From Chryseobacterium sp. OSA05B (GTDB lineage Bacteria; Bacteroidota; Bacteroidia; Flavobacteriales; Weeksellaceae), in assembly GCF_019970065.1 (NCBI RefSeq), contig NZ_JAHXYH010000006.1:204047-268046 (forward strand): 64,000 nt of DNA. The letters are read 5' to 3'. A model generated the notes under the pieces. It saw only the letters and a program-made list of their open reading frames with translations, was not told where the DNA came from and searched no databases. This document shows positions 48,640 to 57,334 of the stretch, in pieces. Each line of letters opens with the position of its first letter. Position 1 is the first letter of the stretch. The translations under genes were made by a program, and so were the position numbers.

Positions 48640-50406
48640 ATGCTTACCATTATTCTAAAACTCATTCTATGCTCTTCCTTATTTATCGCTGTGTACTATT
48701 TGTTTTTGGAAAGAGAGAAAATGTATCGGTTCAACCGGTTTTACTTATTATCTTCCACGATTCTTTCTTATGTGATCCCGTTTATTTCTATCACGGTACA
48801 GCTGCCCAAACAAGAGAATAAGCCTCAGGTTATCTTTGAGGATACAGCACAGCAAATCATTTTCACTCAACCTGTTCAGGAAAGCTTTGACTGGACGAAT
48901 GTAGTGTGGATGATCTATGGAGCAGTTACGCTTTTCTTTCTGATAAGAAGCATTCGCTCCCTCAGAGCCGTCAGAAAAATAAACGGCGAAAGACGCATTT
49001 ATCAGAATTATGCCATAATCGTCACAGAAGAAAATAGGGCTCCCTTCAGCTTTTGGAATACTATCTATTTAGGAGAAGATTATATAAAAAACAATGTCAT
49101 CGACTCCAGAATTTTCCTCCATGAGAAAAGCCATCTGGATCAGAAACACAGCATTGACGTTATCCTACTGAACATCTTACAGGTTTTTACCTGGTTCAAT
49201 CCGGTTTTATTTCTTTATAAAAAAGCCATTATCACAAACCATGAATTTCTCGCAGATGAAGCAGTTCTGAAGAGCAAATACAGCATCAGGGATTATCAAA
49301 ATTTGATCCTTGAGGAGATTACAGCCCGCCAGAACATGTCTTTTACGCACTCATTTAATTTTAACAACACCAAAAAACGATTTATTATGATGACAGCAAA
49401 AAAATCCAGATTCACTCTGTTGAAAAAGACGGTTGGCCTTACAGCATTGGTTACAGCGGCAGCGTTATTCGCAGAAAGAACCTATACCATTGATCCTGTT
49501 CTCTCGACAGACATCCAAAAGGTCAAACATACCGGAAAGGGAAATTTATCAACAGTGGATCCGTATAAGGAATTCCTTGATATCCTAAGCCCATATTCTG
49601 ATCTTTTAAACAGTGGAAAATATGCAGAATTCTCTAAAAAGGTTTCTGATCATGACAAGAAAAGACTGGAAGAGCTTTATCCAAATCTGACCGATGCGCA
49701 AAAAAGTGAGCAGAAAATTACATTCTTCCGTACCCCCGACTTAAAACAAAGGATTCCGACCGAAAACGAATTGAAATCATTCATCAATAAAAGCAATTAT
49801 GCCGTCTGGATCGATTCAAAAAAGATAGATAACAATAGTCTTAACAATTACAAAGCATCTGACTTTGCCCATGTTTTCATCAGCGGAGTCGGTAAGAATG
49901 CAAGAACAGCAAAAAATCCGCAGCCGTATCAGGTGAGTCTAATGACCCATGATTATTTCGAAAAAAAGAAGGAAGAAAAGTCTCATACGGTAATGGGAAT
50001 TAAAAAGGAAAGTATCAAAGAAATTACAGATGCCATTCCTCTTAAAGAAACAGCACAGGCAGATAACAATGAAGGTAAAAACACAAATATCAACACCAAT
50101 CAAAATACTACCGAAGCAGAATATCCGGGCGGAAAAACCGCTTTAAGAAAAAAAATGGTTATGGCAGTAGACACCCGTCTGTTCAGTTCTACAAACGGGA
50201 CGCTCAGTTCAATGGTTTACATCCACATCGATGAGAACGGAAAAGGAACAAAGGTAACAGGATCAGGTAATAATGAAGTATTTACTAATGAAATTATAAA
50301 AACCGCCGAGCTCATCAACAATGAAACGGTATGGAAGCCCGCCACTAAAGACGGAAAGGCAGTAGCCTCCATCTATAAACTTCCGGCAACCATGACTTTT
50401 GAGTAA
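48640..50406 (+). CDS. M56 (BlaR1-like) metallopeptidase with C-terminal TonB-like domain
   Basis: The 588-residue protein has an N-terminal membrane zinc protease domain with four likely helices, the motif FLHEKSHLDQKHSIDV (HExxH) and NHEFLADEAVL downstream. From about residue 240 it is extracytoplasmic, but instead of a penicillin-binding domain it has a long linker and a C-terminal TonB-C-like domain (EYPGGKTALRKKMV, YIHIDENGKGTKV, NETVWKPATKDGKAV). It probably senses an envelope signal and triggers loss of the co-transcribed BlaI-type repressor; the target gene set is unknown. Confidence 0.88.
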   Translation: MLTIILKLILCSSLFIAVYYLFLEREKMYRFNRFYLLSSTILSYVIPFISITVQLPKQENKPQVIFEDTAQQIIFTQPVQESFDWTNVVWMIYGAVTLFFLIRSIRSLRAVRKINGERRIYQNYAIIVTEENRAPFSFWNTIYLGEDYIKNNVIDSRIFLHEKSHLDQKHSIDVILLNILQVFTWFNPVLFLYKKAIITNHEFLADEAVLKSKYSIRDYQNLILEEITARQNMSFTHSFNFNNTKKRFIMMTAKKSRFTLLKKTVGLTALVTAAALFAERTYTIDPVLSTDIQKVKHTGKGNLSTVDPYKEFLDILSPYSDLLNSGKYAEFSKKVSDHDKKRLEELYPNLTDAQKSEQKITFFRTPDLKQRIPTENELKSFINKSNYAVWIDSKKIDNNSLNNYKASDFAHVFISGVGKNARTAKNPQPYQVSLMTHDYFEKKKEEKSHTVMGIKKESIKEITDAIPLKETAQADNNEGKNTNINTNQNTTEAEYPGGKTALRKKMVMAVDTRLFSSTNGTLSSMVYIHIDENGKGTKVTGSGNNEVFTNEIIKTAELINNETVWKPATKDGKAVASIYKLPATMTFE

Positions 50407-50417
50407 AATCAATTCAT

Positions 50418-50447
50418 AAGAGCGCTATGATTCAGCGCTCTTTTTAT
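50418..50447 (+). terminator. Terminator after the M56 gene
   Basis: The arms AAGAGCGCT and AGCGCTCTT enclose ATGATTC and are followed by TTTATTTT. Confidence 0.8.
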
Positions 50448-50531
50448 TTTGTATACATTCCAGACAGGTGAAAATTTTACTATCAAAATAGTCATCTTCA
50501 AATACTTTATGAAGGCTAAAAATTTCTTTCG

Positions 50532-50539
50532 TATTTTTG
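50532..50539 (+). promoter_or_regulatory. -7 promoter element for uvrB
   Basis: TATTTTTG matches TAnnTTTG and lies 18 nt before the uvrB ATG. The upstream TTG start of the longer open frame overlaps this box and is discarded. Confidence 0.55.
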
Positions 50540-50557
50540 TTGTATACATCATTTCCT

Positions 50558-52549
50558 ATGAACTTCAATCTTCAATCAGAATATAAACCAACGGGCGACC
50601 AGCCACAGGCGATCGAAAAACTTACCAAAGGAATAGAAATTGGTGAGAAGTATCAGACCCTGCTGGGTGTAACCGGATCCGGGAAAACCTTTACCGTTGC
50701 CAATCTTGTGCAAAATGTACAAAGGCCAACGATTGTCATGGCTCACAACAAGACATTGGCGGCGCAGCTTTTCATGGAATTTAAAGAATTCTTCCCTGAT
50801 AATGCGGTAGAATATTTTGTAAGTTATTACGACTATTACCAACCGGAAGCCTATATTGCAACAACCGGAACCTATATCGAAAAAGATCTGAGCATCAATG
50901 AAGAGGTTGAGAAACTGCGTCTTTCTGCCATTGCAAGTTTACTGTCCGGAAGACGAGATGTTTTAATCGTTGCGTCCGTCTCCTGTATTTATGGTGTGGG
51001 AAACCCTGCTGAGTTTCACAAGTCATTAATATCAATTTCTACCGGAGAGAAGGTGACAAGAACCGCTTTTCTTCACTCTTTGGTTAATGCTTTGTATTCA
51101 AGGACCTTAAGTGACTTTCAAAGAGGCACATTCCGGGTAAAGGGAGACGTGATCGATGTATTTCCTGCCTACGCGGATAATGCTGTCAGAATTCAGTTTT
51201 ATGGCGATGAGATTGAAAAAATTCAGAGTTTTGATCCGGTTTCGGGAAATGTTACAGCCAATTTTGACCAAATTCAGATTTATCCTGCTAACCTTTTTGT
51301 TACTTCAAAAGAAACATTGAACGGAGCGATTAAAAACATTCAGGATGATATGGTAAAGCAGGTGGATTTCTTTAGCGAAATAGGAAAACCGCTGGAAGCT
51401 AAAAGATTACAGGAAAGAACTGAGCTCGATCTGGAAATGATAAAAGAGCTTGGATATTGCTCCGGCATTGAAAATTATTCACGTTACTTAGATGGCAGAC
51501 TTCCCGGGTCTAGACCTTTCTGTTTACTGGATTATTTTCCGAAGGATTATTTAATGATTATTGACGAAAGCCATGTTACAGTTCCCCAGGTACATGCCAT
51601 GTATGGCGGTGATAGAAGCCGGAAAGAAGCTTTGGTAGAATATGGGTTCAGACTTCCTGCTGCGATGGACAACCGACCATTGAAATTTGAAGAATATGAA
51701 TCTATTCAAAATCAGGTTATTTATGTTTCTGCAACGCCAGCTGATTATGAACTGGAGAAAACCGGCGGAGAGTATATAGAACAGATTATTCGTCCTACAG
51801 GTCTTTTGGATCCTGTCATTGAAGTCAGACCAAGCTTAAACCAGATCGATGATTTAATGGAAGAGATACGGAAAAGGGCGGATTTAGACGAAAGGGTTCT
51901 GGTAACGACTCTTACGAAAAAAATGGCTGAGGAGCTGACCAAATACTTTATGAAGTTCGGGATAAGGACGAGATATATTCACTCGGATGTAGAAACCCTG
52001 GAGCGTATCCAGATTATGCATGATCTGCGTGTGGGTCTTTTCGACGTATTAATTGGGGTCAATTTATTGAGAGAAGGTTTGGATCTACCTGAAGTCTCTT
52101 TGGTAGCCATATTAGATGCGGATAAAGAAGGAATGCTGAGAAGCAGAAGATCAATGATTCAGACGGTTGGGCGTGCTGCGAGAAATCTTAACGGAAAAGC
52201 GATTCTGTATGCTGATAAAATGACAAAATCTATGGAGGCGACGATAGACGAAACCAATTACCGTCGTGAAAAGCAGATCCAGTACAATAAAGACAATAAT
52301 AAGGTTCCAACTGCTTTAAATAAAAAGATCTCTGAGAATCTTGTGGGAAGAAGCAAGGATTTCCCCGATCCGAAATATACTCAGAAGGAGATCCTTCAGA
52401 AAGCAGCAGAAACAAAAGCCAACTATGGAGATGCGGACATTGAAAAAATGATTGGTCTGAAACAGAAAGAAATGGAGGCCGCGGCTAAAAACCTTGACTT
52501 TATAAAAGCAGCCAAGCTCAGAGATGAGATTGCGGCTTTGAGAGAATAA
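50558..52549 (+). CDS. uvrB: Excinuclease ABC subunit B
   Basis: The 663-residue protein is a full-length UvrB. Walker A is LLGVTGSGKTFT near residue 40; the beta-hairpin DNA-wedge motif is YVSYYDYYQPEAYI-like at about 90-105; helicase motifs include MIIDESHVTVPQ, YVSATPADYE and QTVGRAARN. The C-terminal UVR domain (FIKAAKLRDEIAALRE) binds UvrC. It performs damage verification in nucleotide excision repair. No uvrA or uvrC is near. Confidence 0.97.
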   Translation: MNFNLQSEYKPTGDQPQAIEKLTKGIEIGEKYQTLLGVTGSGKTFTVANLVQNVQRPTIVMAHNKTLAAQLFMEFKEFFPDNAVEYFVSYYDYYQPEAYIATTGTYIEKDLSINEEVEKLRLSAIASLLSGRRDVLIVASVSCIYGVGNPAEFHKSLISISTGEKVTRTAFLHSLVNALYSRTLSDFQRGTFRVKGDVIDVFPAYADNAVRIQFYGDEIEKIQSFDPVSGNVTANFDQIQIYPANLFVTSKETLNGAIKNIQDDMVKQVDFFSEIGKPLEAKRLQERTELDLEMIKELGYCSGIENYSRYLDGRLPGSRPFCLLDYFPKDYLMIIDESHVTVPQVHAMYGGDRSRKEALVEYGFRLPAAMDNRPLKFEEYESIQNQVIYVSATPADYELEKTGGEYIEQIIRPTGLLDPVIEVRPSLNQIDDLMEEIRKRADLDERVLVTTLTKKMAEELTKYFMKFGIRTRYIHSDVETLERIQIMHDLRVGLFDVLIGVNLLREGLDLPEVSLVAILDADKEGMLRSRRSMIQTVGRAARNLNGKAILYADKMTKSMEATIDETNYRREKQIQYNKDNNKVPTALNKKISENLVGRSKDFPDPKYTQKEILQKAAETKANYGDADIEKMIGLKQKEMEAAAKNLDFIKAAKLRDEIAALRE

Positions 52550-52791
52550 TATAAGCGGGTTAGGGGAAGTTATGTGATATGGTTTGAGAGCACTGCTATT
52601 TATTGAATTCATATAAAATGTACGGACTCTTAGCTCCTGTTTCTCATGACTTAAATTCACCATTCACCTGCGAAACAAAATTCACGATTGGCTATGGTGC
52701 TTAATCTGATACAGTAATCTTAGAGGAAATTAATAACATTGAACTTTGATTTTCTCTTAGGACTAATAATTTCCGACTTGTTACATCATTT

Positions 52792-52838
52792 ATATAATTT
52801 TAGGGGCGGCATCTTCGATGCCGCCCCTAAAATTATAT
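52792..52838. repeat. GC-rich palindrome with 22-bp perfect arms
   Basis: The arms run ATATAATTTTAGGGGCGGCATC and its exact complement around a TTC loop; the middle GGGGCGGCATC is far more GC-rich than its surroundings. It lies 240 nt after uvrB and just before the DUF3820 pseudogene. It could be a strong terminator or a mobile palindromic repeat. There is no T run clearly beyond the arms. Confidence 0.75.
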
Positions 52839-52867
52839 TCTTCAATCATAAAAAAACTCAGTTTTTA

Positions 52868-53075
52868 TCTAAAAGCTCTGATCGAACTCAAAAGTTTATC
52901 AGACATTCAGTTTAATTTCATCAGCAGGGGAAAAACTTCACTCCCGGTTTTACCGGAAGCATTCTTCTTTTTAAACCATTTAAAAATCGCTAACACGAGG
53001 ATCAACAAGCCCTGTTTTATGATATTTTTAAAAGGTATTATAAAACAGAGCCCTTGTTTTTTTAATTCTGAACAC
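52868..53075 (-). pseudogene. Decayed DUF3820 gene copy
   Basis: Read on minus this stretch aligns with the intact DUF3820 gene at 55193-55429. The 3' part keeps near-identical runs (gaaattaaactgaatg, gatcagagctt), and the middle encodes IFKWFKKKNASGKTGSE against YLEWFNRKGMPPGKLGM. Small deletions shift the frame and give a stop after KLN, where the intact gene reads KLNGLMELL. The upstream part still has the IPFK-type remnant of MPFGKYQG. There is no usable start. It is a dead paralogue. Confidence 0.75.
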
Positions 53076-53446
53076 AATAAATCAACACATTTTGATATAA
53101 TAAATATTTATGAATATTGTTTTTTTTTTGCATTTTTTTATAATAAATTTTAAATATAAAAGCGTTCTAATAATTTTTTTGAAGGTAAAATTCATGAATT
53201 AACAATTTTGAATTTGAAAAATTTGACAGAATTTATAAGTTTGTTTCCACAAAATGTTTTCTAGATGGAAATGAACAACAAAATTTTGCTTAGAAAACTA
53301 GTAATGATTAATTGAAAAATATTTGTCAATTAGAGTACTCCAGATATGGATCTTTATAACCCATTTTGAACCTGAAAATTACTGCATGATTTCTTACCTA
53401 AAAACACACAATTGCCAATATTTATTTAACTTAAAAATACGCAACA
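53076..53446. other. AT-rich intergenic region before the surface protein gene
   Basis: These 371 bases are extremely AT-rich (long T and A runs near 53117-53160) with no gene. It presumably holds the promoter of the gene at 53447, though I found no clean TTG/TAnnTTTG pair. Confidence 0.4.
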
Positions 53447-55123
53447 ATGAAAATTAATTTATTTGGTTTGTTACTACTTCCTGCTGTTTGTTTTGGACAG
53501 GTAGGTATTAACAACACAGCTCCTCAGGGAACTCTTGACATTACCGCAAAAAATGCAACCGGAACATCCACTAACGCAGACGGGGTTTTGATTCCCCGGG
53601 TAGACCGGCAAAGAATTCAAAGCATGACGGGAGTACAGACTTCAACCATGGTGTATGTAAACAGCGTGGCAACCGGAACACAGGCCGGGACAGCCATCAA
53701 TGTGGATACGGTTGGGTATTACTATTACAACGGTACCGCATGGGTAAAACTTATTTCCGGAAGCAGCAATAATATTTACAGTACAGATGGAACCCTTGCT
53801 GCCAACAGAACGGTTACTCAGGCTGATAAGACATTAGCTTTTACAGGAACGGCTGTGAATGCCTTCTCTATAGATGGAAAAACTTTTTCTATTGATGCTG
53901 CCAATGACAGGTTGGGAGTAGGTACTTCAGCACCACAAGGAATTGTGAATTTTGTTACTGAGAATAAGGGTCTGGGAGCAGCTAATGATTTTTATTTTGA
54001 CGGTTATGGAACTTCTGTTAGTCCTGCCTTATTTCTTGGGTCAGCCGGAGGCACAGAAGCTGCGCCTATCAATTTAACAGCAGGAGTCAACATAGGTTCT
54101 ATAAATTTTAAACCAAGAGTAAATGGAGGCTGGTTGTATGAGACGTCAAGGATGTATTCTTTGTATCAGGGCAATGGAACTGATAACCTGACAGATTTGC
54201 GTTTTGATACATCAGCAGCATTAAGAATGATTATTGATCAAACCGGAAATGTGGGAGTGGGTACAGCTACCCCTCAGAAAACATTTCACGTGAACGGTAC
54301 AGCTCAGATTACCAACGAGCTAAATGTTGGAGGAACAGCAACTACACCAGGAAGCGCAGGAACTTCAGGACAGGTTCTTACCTCAGGCGGTGCCGGAGCT
54401 TCCCCTAAATGGGTAAATGCCAGTAGTCTTGCTGCTGCAGACAATAATATTTACAGTACAGATGGAACCCTTTCTGCCAACAGAACGGTTATTCAGGCTG
54501 ATAAGACATTAGCGTTTACTGGAACGGCAGTGAATGCCTTCTCTGTAGATGGTGCTACATTTTCTGTAGATGCAGCCAATGATAGATTGGGTATTGGAAC
54601 TGCTACACCAACTGAAAAACTTGATGTAAATGGTAATGTGAGGATTCGAGGAGCTGCGGATGGAAGCAATGTAACGGACTTTCCCAAAGCTGTAGTGATG
54701 AAAACAGACGGGACACTAGGTACTGCAGCAGTTTCTAATGTATCGTTGCAGAGCTACCAGCTAAGAATACCCCCACTTTCTAATACTGCTGATTTTACCA
54801 ATCATTCAAATACCGGATTTGATTCAGATAATTGGTGGGTCATCTCAAAAGCATCAACCATAGCAACCGCGAATACAACTCCAAGAATGACGATAGTCTA
54901 TGAATTCCAGGGTACCGCATTTACAGATCCAGCCAAAATTTTTCCTCAAATGACAGCAGGTAACGCTTCTGGATTTACAGATGTATTTGTTCCTTCTTTT
55001 GTCTCACTACAAAATGTGGGAGGAAAAACCAGACTTACCGTTACAATTGTAAGAGTTGATAATATTAATACCTCATGGGGAGCTACATTTTTATTAAACG
55101 TATTGTTTGCTATTAAAGGTTAA
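53447..55123 (+). CDS. Secreted repeat-containing surface protein
   Basis: The 558-residue protein has a signal peptide (MKINLFGLLLLPAVCFGQ) and then VGINNTAPQGTLDITAKN, a start often seen in Chryseobacterium surface proteins. Two ~56-residue repeats (from ~108 and ~333) share NNIYSTDGTL, ANRTV, QADKTLAFTGTAVNAFS, DAANDRLG-GT. In between are fibre-like segments (NVGVGTATPQKTFHVNGTAQIT) of tail-fibre or adhesin style. The C-terminus (VTIVRVDNINTSWGATFLLNVLFAIKG) has no type IX sorting signal that I can recognise. Function unknown, probably cell-surface. Confidence 0.75.
   Translation: MKINLFGLLLLPAVCFGQVGINNTAPQGTLDITAKNATGTSTNADGVLIPRVDRQRIQSMTGVQTSTMVYVNSVATGTQAGTAINVDTVGYYYYNGTAWVKLISGSSNNIYSTDGTLAANRTVTQADKTLAFTGTAVNAFSIDGKTFSIDAANDRLGVGTSAPQGIVNFVTENKGLGAANDFYFDGYGTSVSPALFLGSAGGTEAAPINLTAGVNIGSINFKPRVNGGWLYETSRMYSLYQGNGTDNLTDLRFDTSAALRMIIDQTGNVGVGTATPQKTFHVNGTAQITNELNVGGTATTPGSAGTSGQVLTSGGAGASPKWVNASSLAAADNNIYSTDGTLSANRTVIQADKTLAFTGTAVNAFSVDGATFSVDAANDRLGIGTATPTEKLDVNGNVRIRGAADGSNVTDFPKAVVMKTDGTLGTAAVSNVSLQSYQLRIPPLSNTADFTNHSNTGFDSDNWWVISKASTIATANTTPRMTIVYEFQGTAFTDPAKIFPQMTAGNASGFTDVFVPSFVSLQNVGGKTRLTVTIVRVDNINTSWGATFLLNVLFAIKG
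53767..53934 (+). repeat. 168-bp direct repeat, copy 1
   Basis: This in-frame stretch matches 54442-54609 at the same length without gaps, differing by scattered substitutions (for example GCTTTTACA versus GCGTTTACT). It reflects an internal duplication in the surface protein gene. Confidence 0.85.
54442..54609 (+). repeat. 168-bp direct repeat, copy 2
   Basis: Second copy of the repeat at 53767-53934, 675 bp downstream and in the same frame, encoding the NNIYSTDGTL to RLGIGTATP module. Confidence 0.85.
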
Positions 55124-55148
55124 AGTATCTGATGAACACGTATTATAA

Positions 55149-55189
55149 AAAGCAATTAGCGTTTGACATGGTCAAACGCTAATTGCTTT
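55149..55189. terminator. Bidirectional terminator with 19-bp perfect arms
   Basis: AAAGCAATTAGCGTTTGAC pairs perfectly with its complement around ATG. It lies between the surface protein gene (plus) and the DUF3820 gene (minus) and can serve both. Confidence 0.85.
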
Positions 55190-55192
55190 CAT

Positions 55193-55429
55193 TTATTTTA
55201 CTGAAGCTCTGATCGGAATCAGGAGTTCCATCAAGCCATTCAGTTTAATTTCATAAACAGTGGCGAGCTGCATGCCCAGTTTCCCTGGAGGCATTCCTTT
55301 CCTGTTAAACCATTCAAGATAGCTTACAGGAAGGTCAGCAAGCACTGTTCCCTGGTATTTTCCGAAAGGCATCTTGACGATGCAGATCTCTTTTAATATT
55401 TCTGGATTGACTCCTTCCACTTTATACAA
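55193..55429 (-). CDS. DUF3820 family protein
   Basis: The 78-residue protein carries the DUF3820 core IVKMPFGKYQGTVLADLPVSYLEWF, GMPPGKLGMQLATVYEIKLNGLMELL. Pfam labels this family a putative quorum-sensing-regulated virulence factor, but the biochemical role is unknown. It overlaps the AI-2E-type exporter gene by 8 nt and is probably co-transcribed with it. A decayed copy lies at 52868-53075. Confidence 0.82.
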   Translation of the reverse strand: MYKVEGVNPEILKEICIVKMPFGKYQGTVLADLPVSYLEWFNRKGMPPGKLGMQLATVYEIKLNGLMELLIPIRASVK

Positions 55430-56513
55430 TTAAATTAACTTTATTTCCCTGATCATTGTCCTTATCCGGCAGTTCAAGTTCAGGAGGTGTATCTTCATCT
55501 GAAAATTCATTTCTGTAAATCTGAATCAGCAGTAAGGTAAAAGAGATAAGAATCGGTCCGAAAATAAGTCCCATAAAACCAAATAAATTCATCCCCATAA
55601 TAATCCCGAATACGGTATTCAGCGGATGGATATTTTCCAGTTTTTTCAGGAGCGTAAAACGAAGCAGATTATCCGTAAGACCTACCACGATCAAACAGTA
55701 AGCTGCAAGACCAAGTCCCTGACCGGTATTTCCCTCTGCAATCATAAAGATACAGACCGGGACATACACAATAGCCGCCCCTACAACCGGAACCATGGAA
55801 GCAGCCGCCGTTAAAGCAAAAAGAAGAACCGCACTGGGTGCTCCAAAGATGAAATACCCTATAAGTGCCACAACCCCCTGCCCCAATGCTACCACTGGAA
55901 TCCCAATGGCATTGGCCATAATCAGTTTTCTCAGCTTTTCGCCGATCAAAGAAATATTCGCTCTCTTCAGCGGAGCAGACGAACTCAGAATTCTTTCAAA
56001 CAGTCTCGGACTTGCCAGCATAAAATAAAGGATAAAATACATGGACATCACCACCGTAAGTGTGTTGAAGGTCCCGCTGAGCGCTGATGTGGAAATTCTT
56101 CCGGCAGAGCTCTTTACTTTATCCATATTTTCTTTGCTGAGAAAATCGAAATTCGTTTTTGAGTAAACATACGAGTGGATTTTATCCAGAAATACATTGA
56201 ATTTAGCCATGTAAGCCTGGGCATTCCCTAATTTTTCGATCAGCAGATCTCCAATGAAATAAATAGGAAGGATAAGGATAATAAGACTCGCCAGCATCAG
56301 TACAAGCGCTGAAAGCCAGGGTTTCCACTTTTTCTGCTCCTGCAGGTAAAAATTATACTTTCTGCAGACCACGTAAATCGTGATTGCCCCAAGTACCGAC
56401 GGTATGAATAGCGAAAGGTTAAAGCAGATCAACCCGGTCAGCACCAGAATTATGGCCAGCAGAGCGACCTGTTTTATCGCAACGCTACTTATCTGTTTAT
56501 CCTTATTTATCAT
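55422..56513 (-). CDS. AI-2E family transporter
   Basis: The 363-residue membrane protein has about eight hydrophobic segments: an N-terminal pair (ALLAIILVLTGLICFNLSLFIPSVLGAITIYVV), a helical soluble insert at ~110-150, and the C-terminal LFGFMGLIFGPILISFTLLLIQIYRNEF typical of the family. Members include TqsA and sodium/proton antiporters, so AI-2 transport is not implied. It ends with an acidic tail (DEDTPPELELPDKDND). Confidence 0.85.
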   Translation of the reverse strand: MINKDKQISSVAIKQVALLAIILVLTGLICFNLSLFIPSVLGAITIYVVCRKYNFYLQEQKKWKPWLSALVLMLASLIILILPIYFIGDLLIEKLGNAQAYMAKFNVFLDKIHSYVYSKTNFDFLSKENMDKVKSSAGRISTSALSGTFNTLTVVMSMYFILYFMLASPRLFERILSSSAPLKRANISLIGEKLRKLIMANAIGIPVVALGQGVVALIGYFIFGAPSAVLLFALTAAASMVPVVGAAIVYVPVCIFMIAEGNTGQGLGLAAYCLIVVGLTDNLLRFTLLKKLENIHPLNTVFGIIMGMNLFGFMGLIFGPILISFTLLLIQIYRNEFSDEDTPPELELPDKDNDQGNKVNLIV

Positions 56514-56524
56514 TTATTTTGTAT

Positions 56525-57262
56525 TTATTTTTTAAATTCGATCTGTCTTGGCTTACCTAAGAAAGCACAATATGTAGAATACATCACGATCATCATGAAC
56601 GGAGCCGTCACAATAATACCGATACCACACAGAATAATTCCTGCAACAGAAATTAATGCTCCAACTACAGTCGCTCCAAGAAACGTTCCATAATTTTCTT
56701 TTGCAATGTTGAAAGACTTTCCTAACGCCTCAGTTGCTGATGCATTTTCAAACAATAGAATTGGATAACCCAATAAAAGCAGAGGGTAAACAAAAATAAT
56801 AGGGAAGAAGCACAATGACATAGCAACCGTAGAGATGATCCCTGAAATAATACTATAAATAAGGATATTCACAAAGTTCTGCTTGTACCCGATGAAAAGA
56901 TCAGCAAAATCGATCTGGCTTTTGGTATTGTACTTATTAACAATGTAGATCAAACCTACATACAAAGGAGCAAGAAAGATTCCTAAAAGACCCGATAATG
57001 AAAGATACAATGAAAATCCCGGAACATTCCAGTAGCTGAAGCTTGAATAATCCCCGCCGGCATCTTTCATTTCCTCCATCATGGAAGCAGAATTGAACCC
57101 GCTGATAAACTGGATCGCAAAACCTGCTATCATGTAAATTACCATCGCTACGATTCCATAAAGGAAAACTCCTTTAAACATTTCAAAGGAATGCGAAATG
57201 ATGGATCCGGTATCTCTGTTTGGAACGGAACCCTGTTGGTCAAATTCGTTAAATTCTGACAT
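56525..57262 (-). CDS. Polytopic membrane protein, paralogue of the 7003 and 57335 gene products
   Basis: The 245-residue protein begins with a polar segment (MSEFNEFDQQGSVPNRDTGSIISHSFEMF) and has about six hydrophobic helices ending in GIGIIVTAPFMMIVMYSTYCAFLGKPRQIEF. The layout, a cytosolic start followed by an interior DLFIGYKQNFVNILIYSIISG loop and a late ILLFENASATEALGKSFNIAKENYGTF loop, parallels the neighbouring 57335 protein. Function unknown. Confidence 0.72.
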   Translation of the reverse strand: MSEFNEFDQQGSVPNRDTGSIISHSFEMFKGVFLYGIVAMVIYMIAGFAIQFISGFNSASMMEEMKDAGGDYSSFSYWNVPGFSLYLSLSGLLGIFLAPLYVGLIYIVNKYNTKSQIDFADLFIGYKQNFVNILIYSIISGIISTVAMSLCFFPIIFVYPLLLLGYPILLFENASATEALGKSFNIAKENYGTFLGATVVGALISVAGIILCGIGIIVTAPFMMIVMYSTYCAFLGKPRQIEFKK

Positions 57263-57334
57263 AGTTTAATATTTAATGATTTTTACCAAAATTAACTTTT
57301 TTTGGCAGAAAAACATATTAAACCTTTTTAAAAT

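Noticed and set aside
48231..50406. Beta-lactam resistance operon
   Set aside because: There is a BlaI/M56 pair but no beta-lactamase gene nearby and no penicillin-binding sensor domain in the M56 protein.
52316..52663. 115-codon minus-strand frame over the uvrB 3' end
   Set aside because: Mostly antisense to uvrB, whose UVR domain is clearly coding.
52818..53153. 111-codon plus-strand frame
   Set aside because: It is antisense to the decayed DUF3820 copy and has no protein-like motif.
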